Assembly: GCA_003247575.1 (NCBI GenBank)
Contig: QJZC01000019.1
Coordinates: 62,001-126,000, forward strand
DNA: 64,000 nt
Origin: Pseudomonadota bacterium
GTDB taxonomy: Bacteria; Myxococcota_A; UBA9160; SZUA-336
Direction: 5' to 3'
Made by a program: the position numbers and the translations under genes. Under the pieces are notes generated by a model. That model was given only the letters and a program-made list of their open reading frames with translations. It ran no database searches and was not told where the DNA came from. Positions within the stretch are counted from its first letter, which is position 1, and each line of letters begins with the position of its first letter. Shown here piece after piece: positions 34,861 to 44,475 of the stretch.

Positions 34861-35499
34861 ATGAGTCTCGGGAATTCATGGGTCATCGGACTGACGGGCG
34901 GGATCGGTACCGGCAAGACATGCGTAGCTAATCTGCTACGCCGCCTCGGTGCAGCGGTAGAATGCGCCGACGAGATCGTGCACGAGCTCCAAGCTCCGGG
35001 AGGACGGGCCCTCGAAAGGATCGCTGAAACCTTCGGAGCCGAGTATCTCGACCCTGCGGGCGCACTGGATCGGGCGCGCCTGGGCGAGCTCGTCTTCCGG
35101 GACGCCAGCGCGCGCCAACGTCTCAATCAGATCATCCATCCCATGGTCCTCGAGGAGTTACGCGCTCGGCTCCAGGCAGATGCAGAGGCCGGGTATGAGG
35201 TGATCGTGCTCGACATCCCGCTACTCATCGAAGGTCGATTGGCTGGGCGTGGGGCTGGCGCAACGTTGCCGTTCGACCACATCGTGCTGGTCTACGCGCC
35301 GCGAGAACTGCAGCTCGAGCGCGTCGCGGCGCGCGATGGGCTCGAGCCTGATGCGGTCGAGAACCGGCTGCGCTCTCAGCTCGGGATCGACGAGAAGTGT
35401 GAACACGCCGACGTCATCATCGACAACTCGGGCCCCTGGGAGAAGACCGAGCAAACCGTGCGCGAGCTCTACGCTGACTGGCTGCGCGAACGCCCCTGA
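34861..35499 (+). CDS. coaE: Dephospho-CoA kinase
   Basis: 212 aa from the ATG at 34861, with GGAGGGG 8-9 nt upstream; the extended ORF is not conserved. P-loop GLTGGIGTGKT at residues ~10-20, then ADEIVHELQAPGG, the CoaE helix LNQIIHPMVLEELRAR, LDIPLLIEG and ADVIIDNSG. It phosphorylates dephospho-CoA in the last step of CoA synthesis. It is convergent with trpF, overlapping its 3' end by 31 bp. Confidence 0.95.
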   Translation: MSLGNSWVIGLTGGIGTGKTCVANLLRRLGAAVECADEIVHELQAPGGRALERIAETFGAEYLDPAGALDRARLGELVFRDASARQRLNQIIHPMVLEELRARLQADAEAGYEVIVLDIPLLIEGRLAGRGAGATLPFDHIVLVYAPRELQLERVAARDGLEPDAVENRLRSQLGIDEKCEHADVIIDNSGPWEKTEQTVRELYADWLRERP

Positions 35500-36113
35500 T
35501 CCACGCCGGCCTCCACGGCTCGCGCCGCACTCACGAATCGCTCCAGCTTCTCGCGGGATTTGACCCCGGGCGCGCTCTCTAGACCAGAGCACGCATCGAC
35601 GCCGAAGGGCCAGACGGAGCGAATCGCGCTGGCAACGTTGTCCGGCCCAAGCCCTCCGGCGATCCACACCTGGCGTCCGGCTTCGACGAGCTTTAGGGCC
35701 AGTTCCAGCTTCCACGAACGACCGCTCCCCCCTCCTGACGGGTGATCGATGAGCAGCTCCGCACGTGGATAGAGATCGGCGCCCTCGATGCCTTGCGGGT
35801 CTCCCGCCAGAACCTTGATGACGGGCCACCCGATCGCGCTCGCGTACTCGGGAGGCTCGGCCCCATGCAGCTGCACACAATCGAGCCCGAGTCGCTCCGC
35901 CTGCTCGAGGAGCTGCCCGAGTGGTGCATCCTGGAACACACCGACACAGCGAGCCCGACCGCGCGCCAGCTCGCACAGCTGCTGCGCGAGCTCGAACTCG
36001 AGCGCACGCGGAGTGCCGGGAACGAAGTTGAACCCCAGCGCATCGACCTCGAGCGCGAGACACGCCTCTACGTCCTCTGGGCGGGTCAGGCCACAGACCT
36101 TGAGCTGCGTCAT
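35469..36113 (-). CDS. trpF: Phosphoribosylanthranilate isomerase
   Basis: 214 aa TIM barrel: catalytic Cys7 in LKVCGLTRPEDV, GFNFVPGTPR, CVQLHGAE, ILIAGGL-type segment VWIAGGLGPDNV and GVDACSGLESAPGVKS (usually D-x-x-SGVE-x-x-PG-x-K). It is the third tryptophan step. It is last in trpEGDCF; trpB and trpA are absent from the window. It overlaps trpC by 4 bp. Confidence 0.93.
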   Translation of the reverse strand: MTQLKVCGLTRPEDVEACLALEVDALGFNFVPGTPRALEFELAQQLCELARGRARCVGVFQDAPLGQLLEQAERLGLDCVQLHGAEPPEYASAIGWPVIKVLAGDPQGIEGADLYPRAELLIDHPSGGGSGRSWKLELALKLVEAGRQVWIAGGLGPDNVASAIRSVWPFGVDACSGLESAPGVKSREKLERFVSAARAVEAGVDQGRSRSQSA

Positions 36114-36889
36114 GGGGCGCCCCGCATTCGCCGCAGCTCGGCCCCGGGATCGGGGGCACGCATGAGCGCCTCGCCGATCAGAAAGCCGCGTACGCCCTCC
36201 CGCGACAGCTCCGCGACCACGGCAGGCTCGTCGAGCCCGCTCTCGCTGATCAAGGTGAGGCCGGTCGCGTGAGGCAACAGCTGCCGGGTGACGCCGACGT
36301 CCGTCACGAAGGTGCGTAGGTCGCGGTTGTTGACGCCGACGAGCTCCGCACCCAGAGCGCGCGCCCGCTCGAGCTCCTCGAGCGAGTGTACCTCGACCAA
36401 CACGTCGAGCCCATGAGCCGCGGCAGCCGCCGAAAGATCGGCCAGCTGGCCGTCACCGAGCGCCGCCACGATGAGCAGGATCGCGTCGGCACCGTGCGCC
36501 CGAGCCTCGACCACCTGAAGCTCGTCGATCATGAAGTCCTTCCGTAGGAGGGGCAGCTCGACCGCCGCACGGACGCGTTCGAGATCATCGAGTCCCCCCT
36601 GAAAGAAGTCACGATCCGTGAGAACCGACATCGCGGCCGCACCCGACTCCGCATACGCCTTGGCGATCTCCTCGGGGGTGGCGCCGGCGCGAATCATCCC
36701 CTTCGAGGGAGACGCCCGCTTGAACTCGGCAATCACTACCGGCGCGCTGCCCACCTGGATCGCCCGCAGGAACCCCCGCGCGGAAACAGCCTCGCGAGCG
36801 CGAGCAGCGAGCTCCTTGGCCCGCAGCGACCCCCGCAGGGCTGCCACCTCGTCGCGCTTTCGCTCGAGAATCCGATCGAGCACGGTCAT
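36110..36889 (-). CDS. trpC: Indole-3-glycerol phosphate synthase
   Basis: 259 aa from the ATG at 36889. Typical motifs are LDRILERKRDEVAALRG, VVIAEFKRASPSKGMIRAGA, SVLTDRDFFQGGLDDLERVR, LLRKDFMIDELQVVEARAHG, LVGVNNRDLRTF and LISESGL. It closes the indole ring to give indole-3-glycerol phosphate. The track extends upstream into trpD; the 36889 start gives the ATGA overlap seen at every junction of this operon. Confidence 0.95.
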   Translation of the reverse strand: MTVLDRILERKRDEVAALRGSLRAKELAARAREAVSARGFLRAIQVGSAPVVIAEFKRASPSKGMIRAGATPEEIAKAYAESGAAAMSVLTDRDFFQGGLDDLERVRAAVELPLLRKDFMIDELQVVEARAHGADAILLIVAALGDGQLADLSAAAAAHGLDVLVEVHSLEELERARALGAELVGVNNRDLRTFVTDVGVTRQLLPHATGLTLISESGLDEPAVVAELSREGVRGFLIGEALMRAPDPGAELRRMRGAP

Positions 36890-37926
36890 GCGGGCCCTCC
36901 GGCGCCGGCGCGCTCCGTGCGGCACCACCCGACCCACTGCTCGAGCTTGGCCTGGGCCCCGCCGGAGTCGAGCATGCGTTGGGCCAGCGCAACGCCCGCC
37001 GCCAGATCGTCCGCGGCGGGATTCCCTGCGACGTACAGGGCAGCGCCCGCATTGAGCACGACCACGTCGCGCGCCGGTCCAGGAGCGCCAGCCAGAACCT
37101 GGCGAATGATTTCGGCGTTCGCGGCCGCATCCCCTCCTGCGAGGTCGTCCAGATGGGCACCGGCGACAAACTTCTCGGGATCGATCGTGAAGCTCTCTCT
37201 GCGACCCTCTACCTGAGCATGGACATGCGTGGGTGCGCAGCTGGAGATCTCATCGAGCCCGTCCTCGCTGTGAACTACCCACGCTCGCTCGCTACCGAGT
37301 CTGACGAGCGCCTCCAGCGCCAGCTCCGCCTGCTCGGCCGATCCGACACCGAGCAGCTGCCGGCGCACGCGCATCGGATTCACCAGTGGACCCAGTCGGT
37401 TGAACAGGGTCGGAATCGGCAGCGCGGCGCGTAGGGGAGCGATCGCTCCGAAGGCGGGATGACAGACGCGCGCAAACAAGAACCCGATCCCGTTCACCTC
37501 TACGGAGACCGCCATGCGTTCGGGTGCCAGATCGAGCGGCACGCCGAGCGCCTCGAGCACTTCTGCACTGCCACACAGGCTGGTGGCGCGTCGATTGCCG
37601 TGCTTGGCGACGGGCGTCCCCGCAGCGGCGACCACGAGCGCCGCTGCGGTCGAAATGTTGAAGGTGTTGGGGCCATCGCCGCCGGTACCGCACGTATCGA
37701 TCGCACCCGCCGGTGCCTTCGGTAGGGGCAGAGCGAGCCGGCGAGTCGCCTCCGCAGCTCCAACCAGCTCGTCGAGGGTCTCTCCGCGCATGCGCAGAGC
37801 TGCGAGCAGCGCCGCACAGACGCGCGCATCAACGTCTTCGGTCATCATCGAAACGATCACCTGCCCCATCCTCTCGGATGAGAGCTGCGCTCCACCAATT
37901 ACGTCCCGCAGCGCTTGCTCGATCAT
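36886..37926 (-). CDS. trpD: Anthranilate phosphoribosyltransferase
   Basis: 346 aa from the ATG at 37926. It carries [20 protein letters not shown] (PRPP site), [44 protein letters not shown]-like [20 protein letters not shown] and [10 protein letters not shown]. It transfers phosphoribose to anthranilate. It overlaps both neighbours by 4 bp. The larger track ORF extends into trpG in another frame and is not meaningful. Confidence 0.95.
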   Translation of the reverse strand: MIEQALRDVIGGAQLSSERMGQVIVSMMTEDVDARVCAALLAALRMRGETLDELVGAAEATRRLALPLPKAPAGAIDTCGTGGDGPNTFNISTAAALVVAAAGTPVAKHGNRRATSLCGSAEVLEALGVPLDLAPERMAVSVEVNGIGFLFARVCHPAFGAIAPLRAALPIPTLFNRLGPLVNPMRVRRQLLGVGSAEQAELALEALVRLGSERAWVVHSEDGLDEISSCAPTHVHAQVEGRRESFTIDPEKFVAGAHLDDLAGGDAAANAEIIRQVLAGAPGPARDVVVLNAGAALYVAGNPAADDLAAGVALAQRMLDSGGAQAKLEQWVGWCRTERAGAGGPA

Positions 37927-38513
37927 GCGGCGGACGCGAACCGATCGGCCCGAAGGAGGAAGTTCCGCAGCAAGGGCTTGCCCTGCGTCGTCAGGATGGA
38001 CTCCGGATGGAACTGCACTCCGTACACCGGGTGCTCTCTGTGAACCAGCCCCATGATCTCCCCGTCCTCTGTACACGCCGTCTCGACGAGGACCTCGGGA
38101 AGCGAGCTCTTCTCGACCGACAGCGAGTGATAGCGCGTCGCCACGAACGGATTCGGGAGGCCCTCGAAGATCCCTTCTCCGCAGTGGGAAACCTGGGAGG
38201 TCTTGCCGTGCATCAGCCGCTGTGCAGACACGACACGTGCCCCGAAGGCGGCGCCAATCGACTGATGGCCGAGACAAACCCCGAGGATCGGGATCACCCC
38301 TGCGTAGCGCTGGATCGCGGCCACGCTGATCCCAGCCTCTCGCGGGGTGCACGGCCCCGGTGAAACGACCAATCCCTGGCAGGATCTCTCCCCGATGGCC
38401 TCGACCGAGATCGCATCATTGCGCACGACGTCGCAGGTTGCTCCCAGTTCCCCGAGGTACTGCACCAAGTTGAAGGTGAACGAGTCGTAGTTGTCGATGA
38501 TCAGAATCTTCAT
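37923..38513 (-). CDS. trpG: Anthranilate synthase component II (glutamine amidotransferase)
   Basis: 196 aa class I amidotransferase: [20 protein letters not shown], the nucleophile elbow [10 protein letters not shown] with catalytic Cys, ARYHSL-like [12 protein letters not shown] and [15 protein letters not shown] with the catalytic His/Glu. It supplies ammonia to TrpE, and may also serve PabB, as TrpG/PabA proteins often do. Overlaps trpE and trpD by 4 bp each. Confidence 0.94.
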   Translation of the reverse strand: MKILIIDNYDSFTFNLVQYLGELGATCDVVRNDAISVEAIGERSCQGLVVSPGPCTPREAGISVAAIQRYAGVIPILGVCLGHQSIGAAFGARVVSAQRLMHGKTSQVSHCGEGIFEGLPNPFVATRYHSLSVEKSSLPEVLVETACTEDGEIMGLVHREHPVYGVQFHPESILTTQGKPLLRNFLLRADRFASAA

Positions 38514-40036
38514 GCGCTCTCATCCTCCGCGAGCGAGACCGCACGGATCAACGCACCTGCCTTGTGCAATGTCTCTTCATATTCGAGCTCGGGATCGGAA
38601 TCGGCAACGATCCCGGCTCCGGCTTGAATATAGATCTTGTCGTCCTGGATCAACATCGTGCGGATCGCGATGCACATGTCCATGCGCCCGTAGTAGTCGA
38701 TGTAGCCGACCGCTCCCCCGTAGAGCCCGCGTCGCTCCGGTTCGAGCTCGTCGATGATCTCCATGGCGCGAATCTTGGGCGCGCCGGACAAGGTGCCCGC
38801 CGGAAACGTCGCTCGCAGGACGTCCACTGCGTCACAGCCCTCGCGCAGGCGCGCGCGCACGTTCGACACGATGTGCATCACGTGCGAATAGCGCTCGATC
38901 ACCTGCAGCTGGTCCACGCGCACGGATCCAGTCTCGGCCACGCGACCCAAATCGTTGCGCCCCAGATCGACAAGCATGATGTGTTCCGCGAGCTCCTTAG
39001 GGTCGGCCAGCAGCTCACGCTCGAAAGCTGAATCCTCCTCGGCCGTCTCTCCACGTGGCCGAGTTCCAGCGATCGGGCGCAGTGCGATGTCGCGGGCGTC
39101 CCCCTCTTCGCCCTCGAGGCGCGCGAGAACCTCGGGCGAGGAGCCGAGGATGACCCGCTCCTCGCAGCGCATGAAGAAGAGGTAGGGCGAGGGATTGACG
39201 ATGCGTAACCAGCGATAGATCGAGACGGGGTCACAACGCAGGGGCAACGTAAGTCGCTGGGACGGGACGACCTGAAAGATGTCGCCCGCTTGGATGTAGC
39301 TGCGCGCTCGCTCGACCGCCGCACAGAAGTCCTCACGCGAGAAGTTGGACTGAAACTCGGGCGTGCGGGTCGTGTGCGGAGGGCTGCTCATACACACTGA
39401 CTTCGTCTGGGACCGAAGCGGGCCCGCGAGCTGCCGACCGAAGTCGTCGAGCTCCCGGATCGCCTTGTCATACAGACGATCTGCCGATGCGGGGTCATCG
39501 ATCTCGGCAATCTGGATCAGAGTCAGGCGATCGCGAAGTCGATCATGAACCAGCAAGCGCTCGGGAAACCGGAAGAACACATCTGGGCAGGCGAGCGTGT
39601 CCGGGTTCGCATCGGGCAGCCGCTCGATGTACCGCACCCAGTCGTAGCTCACGTAGCCGACAGCCCCGCCAGCGAAGGGCGGGAGATCAGGCAGCTCCGC
39701 AGGCTTGAGCTCGCGGAGTAGCTGGCGCACGAACTCAAGTGGGTCCTGGGATCGGTCGCGCGGAAGCTCCACGCTCTCATGGCTTTCGCCGCGTTGGATG
39801 GCCAAGTCACTTCCGCGACTGGTCAGGGTCGCCCGGGCTCCAACCCCGACGATGCTGTATCGCCCCCAGCGCCCTTCATCCTCGACGGACTCGAACAGGA
39901 AGGCAGTCTTGCCGTCGTCGAGCTTGAGGAAGCACGCTAGTGGAGTTACGAGGTCGGCGAGAACCTCGCGGACGACGGGCACGGCAAGGTGCCGCTGCGC
40001 AAGTTGCGCGAATTCTTCCCGACTCGGACGCACCAT
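38510..40036 (-). CDS. trpE: Anthranilate synthase component I
   Basis: 508 aa from the ATG at 40036 (AAGGTAGGT upstream); a GTG 11 codons earlier is an alternative. Chorismate-binding core: [65 protein letters not shown] and [19 protein letters not shown]. The N-terminal feedback domain includes [19 protein letters not shown], containing the Trp-sensing ES-like segment. It heads trpEGDCF. No Trp-rich leader peptide is visible upstream. Confidence 0.95.
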   Translation of the reverse strand: MVRPSREEFAQLAQRHLAVPVVREVLADLVTPLACFLKLDDGKTAFLFESVEDEGRWGRYSIVGVGARATLTSRGSDLAIQRGESHESVELPRDRSQDPLEFVRQLLRELKPAELPDLPPFAGGAVGYVSYDWVRYIERLPDANPDTLACPDVFFRFPERLLVHDRLRDRLTLIQIAEIDDPASADRLYDKAIRELDDFGRQLAGPLRSQTKSVCMSSPPHTTRTPEFQSNFSREDFCAAVERARSYIQAGDIFQVVPSQRLTLPLRCDPVSIYRWLRIVNPSPYLFFMRCEERVILGSSPEVLARLEGEEGDARDIALRPIAGTRPRGETAEEDSAFERELLADPKELAEHIMLVDLGRNDLGRVAETGSVRVDQLQVIERYSHVMHIVSNVRARLREGCDAVDVLRATFPAGTLSGAPKIRAMEIIDELEPERRGLYGGAVGYIDYYGRMDMCIAIRTMLIQDDKIYIQAGAGIVADSDPELEYEETLHKAGALIRAVSLAEDESA

Positions 40037-40165
40037 GGACCTACCTTCATCGTCGTCCGAGCTTTCCACAGCGGCTCGACTCAGTCAACGTCGACACCTT
40101 ACACCGTGCAGGAACACAGGAGGAGGGGGATTCAACCCGGAATGACGGATGCGGCACTCTCGCCC

Positions 40166-42682
40166 TCAGCGAAAGAACTGAGGCGCCAACGACTGAGTGC
40201 CAGTCTCGCGTCCGAGACCCGACAAACGGATCTCGAACATCAAGCGCGTCTCGTCGGGCCGAAGACGTTTCTGGACCATACCGATGAACTGCCAACAATC
40301 GCACGCCGAGTAGAAGCGGAAGCCGAGCGAACCGTTCCGAGTAGAGGTCTCCTCGAAGGAGAGGAAGCCTCCCAGGAACAGATCCAGCCGGTTGGCCACC
40401 GCCCAGTTGCCTGCGATGTTCACCTGATTGATCCGCTCGAGATTGCGCTCGAAGCGCTCGAAGGCATCGTCGTCGCGCAGGAAGTTCTCGAACACGGATG
40501 CGCGATCTCGCACATAGTTATATGAGACCACCGCACTGGTCTGACGAGACGAGGAGCCGAGATCCCCGGCAACGAACAGCGACACCAGCGCCTCCTCCAC
40601 CCGGGTCTCCTTGGGATCGTACCCGAGGTCCGCGCTGACGCGAACATTGGGGTTCGGAGTCAGAGCCGCGTCCAGGAACACGTTGGAAGGACGCTTGTCG
40701 AGGAAGTCGTAGCCTCCACCTACACGGAACTCCGCGAGCTCGCGCGGTGCCGCTCCAGGAAGCAGCGCCGAGCCGAAGATGCGATTGCTGATTGCGAAAT
40801 TGAGGAAGCGCGCGTCATCCACACGATCGGTCGGATTGCGCAAGAGCAGCCGTGGATCTGCGTCGATCAAACGCTCGGCGCGGATGGAGGCTGCGGGAAC
40901 GAAGAGCGGATTTCCCGTCTGGTCCTGCGCGTTTAGATACGTGAAGCCGATGCGAGGCTCGATCTGGTGCCGCAGGCCGACGTCGCCCAGCTGAAAATCG
41001 CGGCTGACCCGCATCCGCGCATCGATGCGTCCGGTGACGATGCCTCTGTGGTCGGAGCCCGCCTCTTCGGCGAAGTACAACGTATCGCGATAGCCCACCT
41101 CGGACAGAGTCTCGATCCCGCCCCACTGAAAGGGCAATGCTAGGCGCGGATACACGTCTACTCGGTGCCCGCGATCCGCCAGCAGCTCTCCCGGTTGGAA
41201 GATCCCGTCGCCTTCGCCACCGCGCGGGCGATTGCCATTGTCGGCACTGTTGTCGGCACCATTGAAGATCCCGGCCCGATTCGGTTCGTCCTGATCGAAC
41301 AGGCCATCCGGTCCGGTATCGAAGAACTGCCCGTTCACGGGCCTGTTGCCTCGTAGTTCGTCGAGCTCGTCCTTCTGATAGTAGTAGGTGTATCGGAAGT
41401 CGAGCGCGCCTCGCAGGACCGTCTCCCCGAATGAGAGGGTTCGAGGCATGAGGTTCACGTTGACGTCGGGCAGGCGCTGAAGGAACGCATCGTCGCGGTC
41501 CAGATCGTTGGGGCTCTGAAGGTCGTCGAGCAAGGTTGCCTCGATCCCCGTGTACATGCCCTCGCGGAAGCGGGTGAGCCAAGCCGAGGACTCCAGGAAA
41601 CGCGCGCTCTCGAGACGTTGACCGAAGTTGTCGAAGTCGAGGAGGAACTGGTTGTCACTGATGCGGCGCAGGTCGGCTCCGAAGCGGGTGCCGGCTCCCA
41701 GCGGCTGCTCGTGGCGCAGCCAGAACGCGTATCGGTCGTCCGAGAAGCGCTCTGTGGGATCGCCCTCGTCGATCTCATCGTCTCCGGGAAGCACGGCGAA
41801 GCCGCCCTCGCCGTAACCCTCTTCGCCGAAGACGTACTCGAGGTCGGCATCGAGCTTCACACCCCGCTTCGCCATATAGATCGGGGTCAAGGTCAGGTTG
41901 ACGTCATCGCGAACCGCCCAGAAGAATGGAGTGCGGATGTCCGTGCCGCCACGTGAGCTGGTCCCGACCGAAGGAATCAGGAAGCCACTCTGACGCTCCG
42001 TCTTCACTGGAAAAATGAAATAGGGGGTATACAGGATCGGGACCCCCAGGGTCCGGAAGGTGACGTTTTTGGCCACCGCGTAGCCGCCCATGGTCAGGTT
42101 CGTGGACGACGCGGTGATCTCCCAGGGCCTGCGGCCCTTGCCAGGCGGGCAGCGACACGTCGTGAACATGCCCCGATCGATGCGGTAGGCGTCGGGACCG
42201 AGCTTCTCGATCTCATCGCTCGTGATGAAGAATCCAGGCGCCGCGGCGTCCACCGTGGCCTGCTCCGCCAGGATACGGACCTCGATCAGGTCGACCCAGG
42301 CGAACTCGGCCCGAATCACGTCGGAGCCATCTCGGATGACCACGTCTCCGGAGGCGACGCCCACGTTCGTCTGTGCGCTGAAGATCAGCCAGTTCGCTGT
42401 CAGGACGCGTCCTTGCTGCGAAACCCGCACATTGCCATCGAGCTCGTACAGATCGCGTTCCTGCTCGTACACGACCTGATCTGCGGAGATGTTGTAGGGC
42501 ACGCCGGGAACCGGCTGAAAGCGGTCGTCCTGCGCCCACGCGACCTGGGCCGCCAAGCTGACGGTCAGGCCGAGGAGCAGCGCCGACAGACCGGCAAACC
42601 AAGCGGGACAGCGACGAGACGGAGGGGATCCCGGCAGCGATTGGGCCAACGACGGCGACGAGGAGGAACGAGGTGCTTGCAT
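40166..42682 (-). CDS. lptD: LPS-assembly protein LptD
   Basis: 838 aa. A signal peptide ends near AWAQ (residue ~51). Residues ~60-160 form the OstA/LptA-like jellyroll (YNISADQVVYEQERDLYELDG). The rest is the large beta-barrel, with conserved GVPILYTPYFIFPVKTERQSGFLIP and RFYSACDCWQFIGMV. LptD with LptE inserts LPS into the outer leaflet. Cysteines are arranged as CRC (176/178) and CDC (794/796), suggesting two disulfides between N-domain and barrel as in E. coli, but with CxC pairs. lptE is not adjacent. Confidence 0.93.
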   Translation of the reverse strand: MQAPRSSSSPSLAQSLPGSPPSRRCPAWFAGLSALLLGLTVSLAAQVAWAQDDRFQPVPGVPYNISADQVVYEQERDLYELDGNVRVSQQGRVLTANWLIFSAQTNVGVASGDVVIRDGSDVIRAEFAWVDLIEVRILAEQATVDAAAPGFFITSDEIEKLGPDAYRIDRGMFTTCRCPPGKGRRPWEITASSTNLTMGGYAVAKNVTFRTLGVPILYTPYFIFPVKTERQSGFLIPSVGTSSRGGTDIRTPFFWAVRDDVNLTLTPIYMAKRGVKLDADLEYVFGEEGYGEGGFAVLPGDDEIDEGDPTERFSDDRYAFWLRHEQPLGAGTRFGADLRRISDNQFLLDFDNFGQRLESARFLESSAWLTRFREGMYTGIEATLLDDLQSPNDLDRDDAFLQRLPDVNVNLMPRTLSFGETVLRGALDFRYTYYYQKDELDELRGNRPVNGQFFDTGPDGLFDQDEPNRAGIFNGADNSADNGNRPRGGEGDGIFQPGELLADRGHRVDVYPRLALPFQWGGIETLSEVGYRDTLYFAEEAGSDHRGIVTGRIDARMRVSRDFQLGDVGLRHQIEPRIGFTYLNAQDQTGNPLFVPAASIRAERLIDADPRLLLRNPTDRVDDARFLNFAISNRIFGSALLPGAAPRELAEFRVGGGYDFLDKRPSNVFLDAALTPNPNVRVSADLGYDPKETRVEEALVSLFVAGDLGSSSRQTSAVVSYNYVRDRASVFENFLRDDDAFERFERNLERINQVNIAGNWAVANRLDLFLGGFLSFEETSTRNGSLGFRFYSACDCWQFIGMVQKRLRPDETRLMFEIRLSGLGRETGTQSLAPQFFR

Positions 42683-42770
42683 CGGGGACTAGTTCACCCC
42701 AAATCCTCCGTGACAGCAAGCGCTTCGCCGTTTCGCCCCACGCTCGGCGGAAGCCTCGGGTGCGCGCAGA

Positions 42771-43343
42771 TCAGCTGATCAGCGCTTCGAGCGACTCGGG
42801 CGACACGACGGTCAGCTGATCCTCGGTCAGCTGTACCCAGCCGCGATCGAGCAGTTCGTGCAGCGCTCGATACGCTACGACCATGGGCAGCCGCGCCTCG
42901 GCTGCGAGCTCCGCAAGACAGTCGGCCACGGGACCCGATCCCTGCGAGACCTGCCGCCGCAGGAGCACGCCAGCGAGCGTCGCCGTATCGCCGCCGGACT
43001 CTCCGCTCCCGTCGATCTCCCGCATCCACTCCGACGCGAGGTGACGGATCATGCGCATCGAGAACTCCGCGCTCTCTCGACACATGCGATTCAGGAGCGG
43101 CAGGTCGAGCACGAGAACGACGGCGTCATCGTCGGCAATCGCGCAATACGGACTCGCCTGGCCGAGAATCGCAGAGATCTCGCCGAAGACGGCCCCCCCG
43201 GCGAGCCGGCGCGCCACGCGCCCATCGCGCGCCTCGATTCGCACGGTCCCCGACCGAACGATGTAGAGTTCGCGTACGCTCGCACCGTGTTCGAGAATGC
43301 ATTGGTCGGCGGAGAAGCTCCGCTCGACTTCCTCGGGCTTCAT
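42771..43343 (-). CDS. Crp/Fnr-like cyclic-nucleotide-binding protein
   Basis: 190 aa from the ATG at 43343 with GGAGAGG upstream. Residues ~5-110 are a cNMP-binding barrel (ILEHGASVRELYIVRSGTVR, GGAVFGEISAILG with PYCAIADDDAVV). The C-terminus (LAAEARLPMVVAYRALHELLDRGWVQLTEDQLTVVS) resembles a winged helix but is short and without a strong Crp helix-turn-helix signature. It may be a transcription regulator sensing a nucleotide or other ligand. Ligand and targets unknown. Confidence 0.7.
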   Translation of the reverse strand: MKPEEVERSFSADQCILEHGASVRELYIVRSGTVRIEARDGRVARRLAGGAVFGEISAILGQASPYCAIADDDAVVLVLDLPLLNRMCRESAEFSMRMIRHLASEWMREIDGSGESGGDTATLAGVLLRRQVSQGSGPVADCLAELAAEARLPMVVAYRALHELLDRGWVQLTEDQLTVVSPESLEALIS

Positions 43344-43450
43344 CGCCTCTCCGTGGGAGTCGCGGCGAGGCGTTCCAGCTGCACCTGCTCCCAGCACGCC
43401 TTCGCACTCCCAGAATCGACCCTGCGTGTCGAGCTCTTGAGTGCGCGGCG

Positions 43451-44023
43451 CTAGTTCAGGTGGCGGTTGATCAGTTCGTCCAGCTCCTCGCGTGTGTGTA
43501 CACCCGGCTGGAGCTGTTCGAGGATCTTGCCATCGCGCGACACCAGAACATGCTGAGGGAACTCGAAGGCCCCATACGCCTCAGCCAGACCGCTGTCGGA
43601 ACGCACGACCGGGTACTCGATCCCCTTGTCTGCGACCCAGACGGCGAGCTCGTCGGCTTCGAGATCCTCGACGGCAATCCCCACGACCTCGACTCCCTCT
43701 TCTCGGCGCGCAGCGTAGACCGCGTTCAGCTCGGGGATCGCCTTGACGCACGGAACGCACCAGGTTGCCCAGAAGTCCAAGAGGACCAGCTTTCCCTGGA
43801 GCTCGGTGAGCGAGAGCTGACCACCGCCGATGCGCTCGAGCGCGAAGTCTGGTGCGGGCAATCCATCCGACTCGGAACGCTCGCCGCATCCACCCGAGAG
43901 ACCGAAGGCAACCACCGCCAGCAGCACGCGCCCGATTCGACGGAGCGTTCTATACCGACCGGGCGCTCGATACGCGCGGGGAAAGGCTCGGGGAGCGCCG
44001 CCGCCCTCAGTACGGGTAGGCAT
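43451..44023 (-). CDS. TlpA/ResA-type thioredoxin lipoprotein
   Basis: 190 aa from the ATG at 44023. A basic N-terminus and hydrophobic core end in LSGGC, a lipobox. The thioredoxin domain follows (LVLLDFWATWCVPCVKAIPE with WCVPC active site, GVEVVGIAVED, FPQHVLVSRDGKI with cis-Pro). Expected to be membrane-anchored on the periplasmic side, reducing disulfides for example in cytochrome c maturation. Its start overlaps the upstream hypothetical gene by 17 bp, implying co-expression. Confidence 0.88.
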   Translation of the reverse strand: MPTRTEGGGAPRAFPRAYRAPGRYRTLRRIGRVLLAVVAFGLSGGCGERSESDGLPAPDFALERIGGGQLSLTELQGKLVLLDFWATWCVPCVKAIPELNAVYAARREEGVEVVGIAVEDLEADELAVWVADKGIEYPVVRSDSGLAEAYGAFEFPQHVLVSRDGKILEQLQPGVHTREELDELINRHLN

Positions 44024-44462
44024 CGGACGGTTGAGAATCGAGCGGGGGATCCAGGGCGGGGTCTCGCCCGACGAAGACGAGAGGTCGCTCTCCCCCCAGA
44101 TGCTCTGATGTGACCAAGTAGTCCCCACGCAGAGAGCGCGCCAACAGCACCTGCGCGAGCTCCGGCTGGCCCCCGCTCAGGGCATAGGCGAAGCCCGCGG
44201 TGAGCGCGCCAGCGCCCGCGTAGAGCACCTTGACCGGTCCGTACACCGCGGACGCAAGCACCGACAGGAACCCGATCCCGGCCTCCCCCCAGACGGTGCG
44301 CTGAGCCGCGTGCGCCGGACCCGCGGCCACGAGCACGAGAGCCAGAGCCAGACCGCAGACACGCGCACGGCGCGGGAGATCGACCGAGATCGACCGAAGC
44401 CGGGAGTGCGCGACGAATACTGGAGAACCCTGAGACCCGATTGGGGATGACTGAGTGTTCAT
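44007..44462 (-). CDS. Exported/membrane hypothetical protein coupled to tlpA
   Basis: 151 aa. A long N-terminal extension precedes a hydrophobic core ending AHAA (signal-like). A second hydrophobic segment is VLASAVYGPVKVLYAGAGAL, then GFAYALSGGQPELAQVLL, and the protein ends with LRGDYLVTSEHLGGERPLVFVG. I recall similar short proteins (Y-x-P-x-K-x-x-Y-A with a terminal G-x-Y-x-[VL]T-x-x-x-L-x-G segment) in acidobacteria and deltaproteobacteria, but with no known function. It overlaps the TlpA gene, so a redox or envelope role is possible. Confidence 0.7.
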   Translation of the reverse strand: MNTQSSPIGSQGSPVFVAHSRLRSISVDLPRRARVCGLALALVLVAAGPAHAAQRTVWGEAGIGFLSVLASAVYGPVKVLYAGAGALTAGFAYALSGGQPELAQVLLARSLRGDYLVTSEHLGGERPLVFVGRDPALDPPLDSQPSDAYPY

Positions 44463-44475
44463 GTCCGGAAATAAA

